From positions 389,359 to 453,358 of the forward strand of contig JAJEKV010000186.1 of the NCBI GenBank assembly GCA_021234155.1: DNA of 64,000 nucleotides, written 5' to 3'. Position 1 is the stretch's first letter. Each line of letters starts with the position of its first letter. Of the stretch, positions 1 through 10,073 are shown one piece after another. The translations under genes were made by a program, and so were the position numbers. The DNA comes from Isoetes taiwanensis. Lineage: Eukaryota; Streptophyta; Lycopodiopsida; Isoetales; Isoetaceae. The notes below the pieces were generated by a model. The model was not told the origin of the DNA, made no database searches, and saw only the letters and a list, made by a program, of their open reading frames with translations.

Positions 1-13
1 TAGAAAGTAAATT

Positions 14-82
14 GACCCGAAACCGGGTCGCGTCGCGAAAAACCACCCTGCGTCCCCGACGCAGAGCTGATTCTCGCGACGC
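14..82. repeat. Nested dyads upstream of the ORF-B TATA box
   Basis: Three inverted repeats lie within 70 bases. GACCCG and CGGGTC pair at 14-29. GCGTCGCGA (30-38) pairs with TCGCGACGC (74-82). A perfect 7 bp stem CTGCGTC/GACGCAG with a 3-base loop sits inside at 48-64. The same structure is found in copy 2 near 52790-52862, and a degenerate second version lies at about 52981-53060. It is about 190 bp before a TATA box, so it may be a regulatory or structured-RNA element; the function is not known. Confidence 0.55.
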
Positions 83-265
83 CACCCGATTTCGCCCAAT
101 CTTGCCTAGATTGACCAATTTTGACCCAACAAACTCTCATGTAGTGTTTCTTGCTTTGCTTTGTCTAGAATTGCACTTCATGGTAGCTCATTTGGACACC
201 TGGGGCCATAGATTTGAGTCGTCCCACCAAGAACCTTGTGCCCGCGGAACGAGGCATCCCTAGTC

Positions 266-274
266 TATAAAAGG
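266..274 (+). promoter_or_regulatory. Internal TATA box before ORF-B (copy 1)
   Basis: TATAAAAGG lies 118 bp before the ATG at 384. Copy 2 keeps the same box on the minus strand (52595-52604), 108 bp before its ATG at 52487. A good TATA box inside a retrotransposon, well downstream of the LTR, suggests ORF-B can be transcribed separately from the genomic RNA. This is inference from sequence only. Confidence 0.5.
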
Positions 275-383
275 GCCCTCATTTGTCATTTTCTCCCCAT
301 CGGAACTGCTCCCCTAGCTCCCCGTGGGCAATTTTCTAGCCCTTTGCTCAATTTCAGACCATTTTTCATAGCCATCTCGCTCA

Positions 384-1903
384 ATGGCCATCAAGCTTTG
401 TTAGATGGTACAATGACTCTAATCATATCCGTGAACTCCTGGCGAGTAAGCCTTTCATGTCTTGATCATCTCTTTGATCTTCATGCCACCTTGACCAGAA
501 CCCCCTATTACACCGACATCATTTGTCAATATGATCAAACAAATTTGCCCTCTCGGAAGTTAGCTTGCCACCTAGGGGAGGGAAATGGGTTTCTCTAGAT
601 TCTCTTGCTCAAGCCATAGGTGGGGATCGGGGGCAAGAACAAGCTGTGGGATAGAACCGTAAACATGCCGGACTACATGACTGTAAGCATCATAGACATA
701 GGTATATCTCGGGCCAAGCGGCCTTAGCATTGTTCATGCGGTATAGGCGGTTAACCAACCCGGGGAGCCGTCAATTCAACCCTTGGATTTGGCACCTCTC
801 GACACTTTCTGGCAGCAGCAGATAAACATCCACGAGATCGAGACCTCAAAGATACCTAACACTACGGCCCACATCGGAAACACCTATGTTGCAGATCGAA
901 CACGACTCAATAAGAGGAGGAGGAGGAAGAGAACCCAAGTTGGGAGATGAGGGAGGCAAGAAGGATGGAGAGGCGATAGCTCGACAACAGGAAGTTCTAA
1001 AGCGAGACTTTGAGCCACCAAGAGGTATTACGGCCCTTACCCAGTTGATTATCGGCTCGGCGAGGAGTACATATTCGCCACCGACATCCTCAACCTTCCC
1101 TACTGTCAAGAGGAGGGCCTCAGGATCGACGAGCTTCTAAGCCTCATAGCACAAGAGCAGGGCAGTGACTTCATCGACTACTCCTACCAAGAGATTCCAC
1201 GGGAGGTAGCCGGCGACACTCCCTATGTGGGGAAACCATGTCGACATCCGGGCATATCAACAGATTAGGTACATGTTTCAAAGCAGAGGAACCCATCATC
1301 CCGTAAGAAGAATTTCGTGAAATCCAAAGCGAGTTGTACAAAGCGGGGAAGAGGCCCAAGCTCGGCCGAGCGGTCGCGCTCCAGGAGTATCGCGCGAATC
1401 ATCTAGCAGCATCAACTTGGAGAACGCAACGACTATGTGGAGGGATCACGAAGATCTGATCGCATTAGATGTGTTCGGCGAGGCGGCTCAAAGGAAGGGT
1501 ACGGGAGGCACGGGGCAGCACAGGGGCAAATCACTCAGGTACTATCTTCCGGCCCTTAGTCAAGGTCAGATGATAGTCTTCCACAAGGAATTCAGCCCAA
1601 GGGGTGAAGAATCCGTGGCGCTCCTCATAGCACTCTCAGGGTTTGGACAGCATGCTAGGATAGATTTTGGGATGGACCATGTGATACTCTTCAAAAGATC
1701 AGTAGCCCTTCATGCCCCGACGAAGCAAGGGCCACCTCGGGAGATGCGCACTTGTCAGTAGTGGCGGCAACTGCACCAGAACTCCCAGCACCACAAGTGG
1801 CAAGAGCATTGGAGGGAGGATCGACGGCCAGAATCCTACAGAATATGAGCAAGGGCTCACGATTCAAGAAAATCAAGAACTTCTTCAAGCGACATCATTG
1901 ATG
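384..1903 (+). pseudogene. ORF-B, extra open region before gag (copy 1, frameshifted)
   Basis: An extra coding region lies between the LTR/ORF-A region and gag. I do not recognise the family. Copy 2 gives the cleaner start, with residues MAYQALLDGTMTLIISVNS from its ATG at 52487; copy 1 is frameshifted after the first codons. Later blocks shared by both copies include INLENAT.MWRDHED, a stretch reading QGQMIVFHKEFSPRGEE, and a basic C-terminus FKKIKNFFKRHH. An AT-rich 3' flank (1920-2050) follows before gag. About 500 residues would be expected if the frame were intact. It does not resemble an RNase H, envelope or gag knuckle domain. Conservation in both copies and its own TATA box argue it is a real element gene. 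Confidence 0.5.
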
Positions 1904-2192
1904 GAAGAATTGCTTTGCTAACTTAATTAAAGTACATTGTAACTCCTTTTAAATATTATCATGAAGTCCATTAAATGTATTCCTATATACTAATTAATGT
2001 ATTACTATGATGTTGACTTATAAATGAAATTTCCATGTGATTTCTTTTGGTACCTAACAACAATTTAATTGTAAGCAAAAATGACTATTGTCTAAACTTA
2101 ACATTATGTATTGATGATCGACCCTTGCAGCAAGGAACTCAAGTGCAGGATCTCAGGACCAGCACCGACCACGCAATTGGGTTCCAAGGAAT

Positions 2193-3364
2193 TTGTTTGG
2201 CAGAGAACAAGAAGACTTTGAGCAGGATATGTCACCAGAGGCAATTAACGCAAGGCTGGTGCAGATGAGGAACCAGATGCAAAACCTGATCAACTGGGCG
2301 GCACCTCTGATGAATGAGCAGGAAGATGGTCCTCCACCTCCACCTTGCCTTCCAGGCGGTGACGAGGTCCCTCAGCAGGAAGGGGAGGGCAACCAAGGGC
2401 ACGTCAGGGATAGGAGAAGGAAGAGGAGAACCAAGAGCCCATCGCCATCTAGCTCTAGCTCATCAGATAGTTCTTCCAGTGAGGACAGCTCTAGCTCCGA
2501 CAGTCAGTCTGGCACACCTAAGGCAAGGAAAAGGGCAAGAAAGACAGGATGACTACCGAAAAAGGTGGATAGTGCTATGAGCAATGTGTGGAAGACAAGG
2601 AAGGCGGGCGGTTCTCGGGGAAAGACGGTCGGGCATGGAAGCTGAAGCATGGCTTGATGAAATGGAAGAATTTGGTAACTCTTACGGTATGAAAGACAAA
2701 GATATAGGGAAAGTTGCTACAGCTAACCTTATTGGACGGCAAGGATCGGTGGAAGGGATATGCTAAGTCTAACAATGTCAAGAAGAACAATTGCAGATTT
2801 AAGACTTTTAGCAAGGCTTTCCGTAAGCACTATGTGCCAAGGTCCCATACTAGTAGACGAGATCAGCGGTTTTACAAGTTGAATCAGGGTAGCTTATCGA
2901 GTGGCTAAGTATAGAAGAATTCATGAGGCTTAGGCTTCATGTCCGGGAGTATCGAGAAAGGCAGGCAGTGGATACTTATATTGAGGGGTTGAACGGCAAT
3001 ATCAAGAGGCTTGTGAGAGCAATCAACCCAATTCGATGCAGAGGCCCGAAGATAAAGCTATAAGTTTGGAAGAGGCACGGCAACTCCAGCAGAGAAGCGA
3101 TCAACCGGGGGTAAGAGTTGAGGCGTGATCGGGGACAATACGGGGTAAGCAATCAGCTGGCTACACCATGGGGAGTCGGCGGCAAGGTAAGGGTCAGAAC
3201 AAAGCTTTTGGGGACCCGTAAGCCCTGAGAATGCATCGAGGGGCAGTGCTCTTAAAAGCGTCTCCTAGGCGATGTAGAAGGAAAAGAGACAGGAATGCAT
3301 TGAGAAAAAGTTATGCTTCAGGTGCTTCCAGCCAGGGCACCGAACACATGATTGTCCATTCGTC
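2193..3364 (+). pseudogene. gag: Ty3/gypsy gag (copy 1, frameshifted)
   Basis: Capsid/nucleocapsid precursor that packages the element RNA. The frame around 2193 carries a Met/Asn/Gln-rich start, a proline run, a basic stretch and a long Ser/Asp/Glu tract (2440-2510) of SR-like composition. The retrotransposon gag core follows in shifted frames (2640-3000; blocks such as AWLDEMEEFGNSYG and FRKHYVP). A zinc knuckle [14 protein letters not shown] at about 3316-3357 runs in frame into the pol start. A possible acceptor (cccttgcag at 2122-2130) suggests gag may be spliced, so the true start is uncertain. Several frameshifts are present. Confidence 0.8.
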
Positions 3365-5230
3365 ATGCAGTCAGCCTTGGCAGAGCTTATGGATTGGGAT
3401 TCCCCAACAGAAGCAGATGAAGACGACGACCAGCAGGAGGCCCAGGACTTCATAGATGGTGAGTGCCACATATGTGCAAACATTGAGTCAGATGATATTG
3501 AGAGTCAGTCGACTGTCATCGCGGCTGATGGGATCATAGATAATAAGCCATATGTAGTCCTCATAGATACAGGTAGCTCTCACAATTTTGCATCTCTTAG
3601 ATTGGCTGCCTTAATGAAGAACAAGGTATTGAAGTCTAAGCCAAGGCCAGTAGCTATGGCAAACGGCGCCATTCGGCACACTAAGGGGAGGAGGATCATC
3701 TTTGATATAGACCTTAGTGGGGCTAAGTGGCCGATGGGAGCGGAAGTCATGGATATCGGAAGGTATGATCTTATTGTGGGAATGGAATTCTTGAAGCCAG
3801 CGAAAGCAGTAATTGATTGTGACCGGAACGAAGTCACCATGACGGCACCGGACGGCAACAAGTTGATAGTCAAAGGTAAGAAGCTAGATTCTCCCATGCA
3901 GTGTATTTCTTTGAAGCAGCTAAGGAAGAGTATAGAAAGGAATAAGGTGGACTACATCCTGAGGATGGAATCAGTTGAGCCAAGCAAGCAAGATGGAAGT
4001 GACCCAAAGGGAAATCAGCTGCCCAAGCAAATAGCGAGGCTTATTTCAGAGTTCAAGGATGTATTTCCGGATGAAATCCGGCAGCTGCCACCTTATAGGG
4101 GTGTGGAATGTGAGATAACATTGGCTCCAGATGCGAAGCCTACCAGTAAGGCACCATATAGAATGAGCACCCCAGAATTGATTGAGCTTAAGAAGCAGCT
4201 TCAGGAATTGCTCGAGCTTGGATTCATAAGGGCAAGTGTGTCTCCTTTCGGAGCACCTATACTCTTCGTAAAGAAGAAAGACGGGAGGCTAAGAATGTGC
4301 ATAGACTATCGTCAGCTTAATAAGCAAACGATAAAGAACAAATATGCATTGCCAAGGGCAGATGACCTAATGGATCAGTTACAAGGAGCAAAGGTATTCT
4401 CTAAAATTGATTTGAGATCAGGATACCATCAGATAAGGATAAAAGAAGAGGATATCCACAAGACTGCTTTCAGAACGCGGTATGGTCATTTTGAGTTTAC
4501 AGTAATGCCCTTTGGATTGTCAAACGCTCCTGCAACATTTATGCGCCTTATGAATGACATCTTCAGAAACTTCTTGGATGAGTTTGTCATTGTCTTCTTC
4601 GACGACATTCTAGTCTACAGCAAGTCCCTTGAAGAGCATTGTCAGCATCTCAGGAAAGTGTTGGAAAAGTTGAGACGCCATCGGTTGTATGGAAAGCTCT
4701 CTAAGTGCCACTTTGCAACAGGCCGAGTGGAGTATTTGGGGCATGTAGTAACATCCGAGGGAATCTCCACAGATCCATCGAAGATTGAGGCAATAGTTGA
4801 TTGGCCTGCTCCAAGGAATGTGGCAGAAGTAAGAAGCTTTCTCGGGTTGGCGGGATATTACAGAAAGTTCGTGAAGGACTTTGCTAAGTGGGCGTCCCCT
4901 TTGTCGGACCTCACTAAGGCCAAGAAGATTAAGGATTGGACTAGCCATTGGTTAGAGAAAGTCCAAGCTTCCTTCGAGAAGCTTAAAGAGGCCTTGACAA
5001 TAGCACCAGTCCTTGTTCTTCCGGACCCGAGTAAAGATAAGTTGGTAGCAACAGATGCGAGCAAGATAGCAACAGGGGCAGTCTTGATGCAAGAAGGAAG
5101 GGTAGTCGCCTACGACTCAAAGAAGATGAACGACGCCGAGCAACGCTACCCAACCCATGATCAGGAGCTGCTAGCCATTGAGGATATAGAGGCATTATTT
5201 GCTGGGAAGGAAGTTTCAGTTAGATACTGA
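3365..5230 (+). CDS. pol: Ty3/gypsy pol, first part: protease, reverse transcriptase, RNase H start
   Basis: Makes cDNA from the element RNA. With residue 1 at 3365: an aspartic protease with DTGSS (Asp at residue 68), a reverse transcriptase whose active-site block is FFDDILVY (Asp413, Asp414), and the start of RNase H with DAS at residue 564. The frame is open upstream through the gag knuckle, so gag and pol probably form one polyprotein and the ATG is only the first Met in this frame. The reading ends early at 5230 because, compared with copy 2, 11 bp are missing at the 5180/5181 junction inside RNase H. The remainder continues in another frame from 5199. Confidence 0.92.
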   Translation: MQSALAELMDWDSPTEADEDDDQQEAQDFIDGECHICANIESDDIESQSTVIAADGIIDNKPYVVLIDTGSSHNFASLRLAALMKNKVLKSKPRPVAMANGAIRHTKGRRIIFDIDLSGAKWPMGAEVMDIGRYDLIVGMEFLKPAKAVIDCDRNEVTMTAPDGNKLIVKGKKLDSPMQCISLKQLRKSIERNKVDYILRMESVEPSKQDGSDPKGNQLPKQIARLISEFKDVFPDEIRQLPPYRGVECEITLAPDAKPTSKAPYRMSTPELIELKKQLQELLELGFIRASVSPFGAPILFVKKKDGRLRMCIDYRQLNKQTIKNKYALPRADDLMDQLQGAKVFSKIDLRSGYHQIRIKEEDIHKTAFRTRYGHFEFTVMPFGLSNAPATFMRLMNDIFRNFLDEFVIVFFDDILVYSKSLEEHCQHLRKVLEKLRRHRLYGKLSKCHFATGRVEYLGHVVTSEGISTDPSKIEAIVDWPAPRNVAEVRSFLGLAGYYRKFVKDFAKWASPLSDLTKAKKIKDWTSHWLEKVQASFEKLKEALTIAPVLVLPDPSKDKLVATDASKIATGAVLMQEGRVVAYDSKKMNDAEQRYPTHDQELLAIEDIEALFAGKEVSVRY

Positions 5231-6926
5231 TCACCAGAGCCTTCAGTATCTCTTTACCCAGCCACTCCTCAACTTAAAGCAAAGGAGGTGGATGGAATTC
5301 CTGGAGGAGTATGATTTTGATATTATATATAAGCCTGGCAAGCTTAATGTTGTAGCAGATGCCCTCTCCAGGAGACCATTTCAGACAAGGACGCATTGTA
5401 ATGCGATTTCCACTCTTTCGAGTCAGTTTGGCAAGAAGATTGAGGAGTCCTTGCCAACAGATGTGGACTTCAAGGAGGTATGGGAAAGTCTTTCCAAGGA
5501 AGCCAGAACAGATAAGGAGCGGGAAGCCTTCAAGCATTATAAGAAGGAAGGCAACCTGTTGTATCACAAGCATAAGTTGTGTGTACCCGAATCATCAGGG
5601 GTAAGGAAGTTAATTCTTCACGACACACATAACAGCCCAATAGCAGGGCATGCTGGCTTCATGAAGACCTATTTCAAGATTCGAAGTAGCTACTTCTGGC
5701 CAGGTATGAAGAGGCAGATAGCTGCATATATTCGAGATTGCCAGTTATGTCAGCAGACCAAAGCGGAGCAACTTCGGATTCCAGGTGCTCTTGAGCCATT
5801 GGGGGTGCCAAATGCAAAGTGGGAGGTCATAAGCATGGATTTCATCACAGGTCCCCCTAGAACTCTTCGAGGCAAGGATGCATTGATGGTTGTCGTAGAC
5901 AAGTTATCTAAGATGGCACATTTTGTGCCTTGCAAGACTACGGACACCGCATTAGATACTGCCAAGTTATTTGTAAGGGAGATTTTTAGACTCCATGGCA
6001 TGCCTCGGGAGATAATATCTGATAGAGATTCTAAGTTTATGAGTGCCTTTTGGCAGGATCTCTTTAGCACCATTCAGACGAAGCTCTCCATGAGCACGGC
6101 ATATCATCCCCAAACAGATGGCCAGACGGAAAGGACGAATCGGATCATTGAAGACATGCTTCGAAGTTATGTGTGGAACAAGCAGTCCAAGTGGGATGAG
6201 TACATCCACTTGGTGGAATTCGCCTACAACAGCGCCAAGCAGGAGTCTTCTCAGATGTCTCCTTTCATGGTAAATTACGGGTACCAGTGCTTAACCCCGG
6301 ATACCTGGCACAATCCTGTGTCCAAGGTAGAAGTATCCCAGCAGATGTTAGGGGATATGCAGCAGTTAGTGGAGGAGGTAAGGGGTTATTTATTGGCAGC
6401 AAGAAGTCGGCAGAAGAGTGTAGCCGACAAGCACAGGACCGTAAGGGAGTTCAAGGTAGGCGATAGCGTTTGGTTGAAGATCAAGGTGAAGCAAGCCAAG
6501 CTGCGGATTGGGAGTTGTAAGAAGCTTGCCCCTAGGTGGGCTGGTCCGTTCAAGATTTTGGAAAGAGTGGGCTCTCAAGCCTACAAGTTGGATCTTCCAG
6601 CCCATCTCAAGGTTCACAAAGTCTTCCACGTAAGTTTATTAAAAAGGCACAATCCTAACCCTGAGGAGGTTTTGGATACTCCAACCTTGTTGGAAATGAC
6701 GGAGGAGCAAGTAGAAATAGTGCCTGAGTTACTTCTTGATAAGTCATTCAAGAAGACTAGGAGGTCTCAGTTCCTCCAATATTTGGTTAAGTGGAAGCAC
6801 TTACCCATGGAAGATGCGACATGGGTATTGAAGCAAGATTTGGAGAAGCAATACCCAGAATTTATGAAGGAGTTTGATGGGCGAGTCGTCTCCGACTTGG
6901 TCGACCACGACTTGCCAGGTGGTTAG
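5199..6926 (+). CDS. pol: Ty3/gypsy pol, second part: RNase H end, integrase, chromodomain-like tail
   Basis: With residue 1 at 5199: the end of RNase H, then an HHCC zinc domain ([16 protein letters not shown]), and the integrase core with catalytic Asp214, Asp275 and Glu311 (exact 35-residue spacing between the last two). The C-terminal part contains the GPF/GPY-like module ([19 protein letters not shown]) and a chromodomain-like segment with LVKWKHLP and DATWV around residues 520-545. Chromodomains of this class bind methylated histone H3 tails and steer integration into heterochromatin. The stop is at 6924-6926. It is separated from the first pol part only by the 11 bp loss, so the element is probably not autonomous as sequenced. 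Confidence 0.92.
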   Translation: MLGRKFQLDTDHQSLQYLFTQPLLNLKQRRWMEFLEEYDFDIIYKPGKLNVVADALSRRPFQTRTHCNAISTLSSQFGKKIEESLPTDVDFKEVWESLSKEARTDKEREAFKHYKKEGNLLYHKHKLCVPESSGVRKLILHDTHNSPIAGHAGFMKTYFKIRSSYFWPGMKRQIAAYIRDCQLCQQTKAEQLRIPGALEPLGVPNAKWEVISMDFITGPPRTLRGKDALMVVVDKLSKMAHFVPCKTTDTALDTAKLFVREIFRLHGMPREIISDRDSKFMSAFWQDLFSTIQTKLSMSTAYHPQTDGQTERTNRIIEDMLRSYVWNKQSKWDEYIHLVEFAYNSAKQESSQMSPFMVNYGYQCLTPDTWHNPVSKVEVSQQMLGDMQQLVEEVRGYLLAARSRQKSVADKHRTVREFKVGDSVWLKIKVKQAKLRIGSCKKLAPRWAGPFKILERVGSQAYKLDLPAHLKVHKVFHVSLLKRHNPNPEEVLDTPTLLEMTEEQVEIVPELLLDKSFKKTRRSQFLQYLVKWKHLPMEDATWVLKQDLEKQYPEFMKEFDGRVVSDLVDHDLPGG

Positions 6927-7007
6927 CTAGTATGTTGTTAGTTAGCCTTAAGCCTGGCGCATGCATTCTAGTTAGTAGGGTGCATGTGCCAGAACCTTGC
7001 ACCGTGT

Positions 7008-7325
7008 GGGCGATGATGGGATACGCCTTTAGGGCATTCTCTAGGCCACACGCACCAAGAGGTGCGCATGACCATTAGGGTCATGTGAGTGAGGAATGAG
7101 GCATGGTGGGCGATGATGGGACATCGATCGGATGATCTCTATGCCACGATGCGGGGTACGCACACCTGACCGTAGGAGGGTCATGGTGAAGGGTAAAGTG
7201 ATCATGCGCGATGATGGGATCGTGAGACGTTCCCTAGCTGAAACCCTCGGGGCATGAGGCACTGGGGTGTACTCGATCCGGGGGATCGTGTACAAGGTAG
7301 CACTCGATCATGGGCAATGATGGGA
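7008..7325 (+). repeat. Four ~100 bp tandem units after pol (copy 1)
   Basis: A 14-base core GGGCGATGATGGGA and close variants occur at 7008, 7108, 7206 and 7312, a spacing of about 100 bases. The regions between carry related words around CGATC and GGGTCATG. Copy 2 keeps the same four cores in inverse order at about 45570, 45674, 45775 and 45876 (read as TCCCATCAT..C). Non-coding and conserved between copies; a structured RNA or protein-binding array is possible. Confidence 0.7.
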
Positions 7326-7746
7326 GCATCTTAAATGATCCCTAAGCTCAAATCTGAAAGGGCCATGATCTTGGGCAAGGTAGGACAACCTTGAGCCAGT
7401 GATGGTTCGGCTCAAGGAGGTAAGGGGGGTGGTCCCCTAAAACCACAAATTATTAACTAAACTAACGTAATGTGCTCCTTTTGCAGGCAAGTAGAAGGAG
7501 GACCTCAACGAGGAGCGCGTTACGAGAAGATAGGGGGAGCCATAATTTAGATTATGAACCCTACTAACTCTTATAATAGTATTTTGAATTATTATAAGAA
7601 ATAACTGTGTTAAGGCTATATAATTTTGTATAAGTACAAATATAGCCTAAATTTTGACCTTTAATTAATAAAACTTGATTGCTAAAGTAAACTAAAGGTT
7701 ATGGTATGTTGTTGTTGTTTTTGCAGGCATAAGGTAGGTTCGTCAC
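7326..7746. other. Non-coding stretch between tandem units and polypurine tract
   Basis: No open frame with recognisable content. It is AT-rich from 7440 on, with two acceptor-like sites (ttttgcag at 7478-7485 and 7719-7726) each following a pyrimidine-rich run. Copy 2 keeps both in the same places, so this may be a spliced 3' untranslated region of the element. Confidence 0.4.
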
Positions 7747-7790
7747 CTTAGCGCAATGCTGAGGACAGCATTGTCCTAAGGGGGGGAGAA
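7747..7790 (+). other. Hairpin and polypurine tract before 3' LTR (copy 1)
   Basis: CTTAGCGCAATGCTG (7747-7761) pairs with CAGCATTGTCCTAAG (7766-7780), a near-perfect 15 bp stem with a 4-base loop. The polypurine tract aagggggggagaa (7778-7790) abuts the LTR and is the expected primer for plus-strand cDNA synthesis. The same arrangement is found at the 3' LTR of copy 2 (45108-45120 on the complementary strand). Confidence 0.85.
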
Positions 7791-9435
7791 TGTGACGGTC
7801 CAGGGGAATATACGCCATAAATACGTATATTCCTGGATCCGTCACTATACAAGTCTAGCTTCATAGCCTTGTATACCATAGATTGTGGCACTAGGGGGCA
7901 TGGCCAAGTTATTCCCATAACTTAGCCAACCATAGGTTTAGACCATTATCCACGTGGCCTTAACCTATTGGGCACCCGCCACACAGGACTCACCCGATTG
8001 GTGCCACGTGGCATCCTAGGTGGACCTAACTTATATAGGCCTAAACCCTAACCCTAGGCCTTTTTCCAGCCCTAGCACCCAGAGACTCACCTACTCGTTC
8101 GAAACCCCGTTTCGAACATCGTTTGTTGTGGCATAGGCTGGTGCAGCAGCCCCAGCAGGGTAGACTCGTTCTTGGAGTAGGAGCAGCATCTTGTGAGTCG
8201 AAGACCATGGAGGCGCACGGATCTGGAGGGAGAGCATCAGGAGCAGGTATGTAGAGTAGTAGTCGTGATAGCTTATCTGGAATTAGCATTCTAGATATGC
8301 TAGTATCTTGTATCTAGAGTAGAGCCATCCTAGAGCCCATATTCAACATCTTGAACCCTAATCAAGGAACCCTAACTATTAGTTAGATTTGTATGATTAG
8401 GTTAAGATGTTCTTCTTATGATTATTCTCAGGATGTGATGATTATGGATGATGGTTGATCATGTTTGCTCCTCTTGTATTGGGAAGGGGGTAGAGACCTA
8501 GAGCCATATGTAGTATGCTCCTAGATTAGATCCCTTAGTTCCTATTAGATGCGGCTGTGCATAGGAGCCCACCGTGCTATTGAGGCTATGATCACGACTC
8601 AGCACCATACAACGGGGCTAGAGGGAAAGTGGAGGGAGGATCCCCGCCGAGTGGGGGGCGGGGGGGATCCCATAGTGGGCTAGGCTTATGGCCTGGGTCA
8701 CTGTGTGGGCCGAGCATGGGTCCCACACCTCCCGGGGCAATGGTGTGCCGCCTGCCGAGAGCTGCAAGTGTCAGCTTGGCTCTCGTTTTGGGGGGTTCAG
8801 TCGGGTACGAATCGTGTGTCGCCACGATTCTCTAGCCGCCCACAGCACCTCTAGATCCTGGGAAGGGGAGATGCAACCCTTCCTGCCTCATCGGACCAGG
8901 AGATGCAACACGGAGTAGTCCCGATGGGTGATGCCATGGGATTGCGTGATCAGGAAGGCTAGAGTCCTGTCGGAGAGCCTGATTTAGCCCATCCGCAAAG
9001 TATGCATGGGGAGGGGCAGATGGAGTGGTCAACCCTAGCCATTGTTCTATGCCAGCCCTCGCCATTGCCATGACTCGGTCTGCTCTATCTTGAGGCCTAG
9101 CCGGTCAGTCATCCTCCTTATGAGTCTGAGCCGGGGTAGGAGCTCTCATGTTTCACGGTTTGTGCTTATCATCTTTGTACTGGCATATGCGTGATGCACT
9201 ACCCTTCGAGGTAGTATTTGTATATGTTTGATGCTAGTTCTGACGTGTTATCGCTTCCGCTGTTATAGAAGCCCATAGGGGAAGGGCGCGCAAGACACCT
9301 TCGTGTTCCCTCCCCGCACTAAGGGTCACCTCAGAGTGCGGGGTAGACGAAGGGCCCGTGCGGTTGCTGAGCCGGATGGGGGATTTCTTGCCGAGTGTAC
9401 GGCTGGATGCCGTATGTTTAGCAGGGAGCGTCACA
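7791..9435 (+). repeat. 3' LTR of gypsy copy 1
   Basis: Starts TGTGACGGTCC and ends GGGAGCGTCACA, so it has the TG..CA ends with a 7 bp terminal inverted repeat TGTGACG/CGTCACA. Length is 1645 bp, the same as the 5' LTR of copy 2. It contains G-boxes, a TATA box and a telobox in the promoter part. Open frames inside it are on both strands and are not supported as genes. Confidence 0.95.
7950..8051 (+). promoter_or_regulatory. LTR promoter: two G-boxes, TATA box, telobox
   Basis: CCACGTGG at 7950-7957 and a perfect 12 bp palindrome TGCCACGTGGCA at 8002-8013 are G-box/ABRE cores, bound in plants by bZIP and bHLH factors. TATATAGG follows at 8032-8039, then AAACCCTAA (telobox) at 8043-8051 inside a short telomere-like run. 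The same set is in both LTRs of copy 2 (44865-44950 and 56335-56430, inverse). The spacing fits a Pol II core promoter; stress- or ABA-linked expression is inference. Confidence 0.65.
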
Positions 9436-9651
9436 GCTATGGTGGATTACAAAGGCGCTCGGATGAATTTCAAGGCATCCAGGCATATTTGACGTTGTAG
9501 AATTCATTGAAGGCCAAAGACAGGCAAGTACATTCATTAAACTGTGTTTTCAGTTAAATCTACCGCATGCACCCCTTTTTTGTGACTGGTAAATAAAATC
9601 CCGTTCAAATTTGGGAATATAGACTGCCTCTATCAACAATTCTTAAGATGT
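9436..9651. other. Short host segment between LTR and LINE
   Basis: About 216 bases between the gypsy LTR and the first LINE flanking repeat. No convincing gene. An acceptor-like ttcctgtttgcag ends in the direct repeat just downstream, which hints that this was intron/exon sequence of a gene before the insertions. Confidence 0.3.
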
Positions 9652-10073
9652 TCCTGTTTGCAGGCGTTGATGCCATTCATCACCAACAGATTCAGGCAAG
9701 AGCAAGGAATTTGAAAATATCTGGAATTGCTGAACATGAAAGTGAAGATATCAACCAAATTGTGGAAGACTTTTTCAAAGACACTATGAAACTGCATGAA
9801 CCCCAAGTAGTTCAGAGCAGACGCATTGGTAAACCAGGGGGATACAGACCCATCTTGGTTACATTTCGAAGCACCGAGGCTAAAGATCGGGTCATGCACA
9901 ATAGAGCCGTTCTAAAAGGGCATAAGATTTGGTTAGACCAGGATCTAACACCAGCACAACAGGAGATCAGGAAGGTTGAATGGGCAAAGGTTAGAACTGC
10001 TAGAGATGAAGGTTTCATGGCATTTCTAGATAGAAGCGGGAAAGCTGTAGTCACAAACAAGAGAAGGAAATAG
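9648..10073 (+). pseudogene. LINE ORF1-like RNA-binding protein, truncated
   Basis: The open frame of 141 residues starts in the flanking repeat, so its first residues (about 11) are host sequence. The body has the look of an L1-type ORF1: NLKISGIAEHE, a fold with VVQSRRIGKPGG..RPILVTFRS resembling an RRM/transposase_22-like module, and a basic C-terminus ending KRRK. Such proteins bind the element RNA as a chaperone. Family assignment rests on this pattern and on its position 21 bp before ORF2. Confidence 0.65.
9652..9681 (+). repeat. 30 bp direct repeat, left target duplication of LINE
   Basis: The 30-mer beginning tcctgtttgcaggcgttgat recurs at 13411-13440 with one difference (g/a at its 21st base). 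The length suits target-primed reverse transcription. About 90 bp of non-LINE-like sequence lies between the LINE tail and the right copy, so a duplicated exon is an alternative explanation. Confidence 0.6.

Larger units (their letters stand above)
1..9435 (+). mobile_element. Ty3/gypsy chromovirus-type retrotransposon, copy 1 (5' part lies left of window)
   Basis: Internal region plus 3' LTR of a large Ty3/gypsy element: leader and ORF-B, gag with a CCHC knuckle, pol in the order protease, reverse transcriptase, RNase H, integrase, chromodomain-like tail, polypurine tract and a 1645 bp LTR. Domain order defines Ty3/gypsy; the C-terminal [12 protein letters not shown] segment suggests a chromovirus. 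Position 1 corresponds to about 52873 of copy 2, so the 5' LTR, primer-binding site and histone-like ORF-A of this copy would lie just outside the window. The base pairs after the LTR (gctat, 9436-9440) are the expected right-hand target duplication, but the left one cannot be seen. Confidence 0.95.

Noticed and set aside
8592-9071. Open frames within the gypsy LTRs on both strands
   Set aside because: They vary between the three LTR copies and cross promoter and terminal sequences; no domain.
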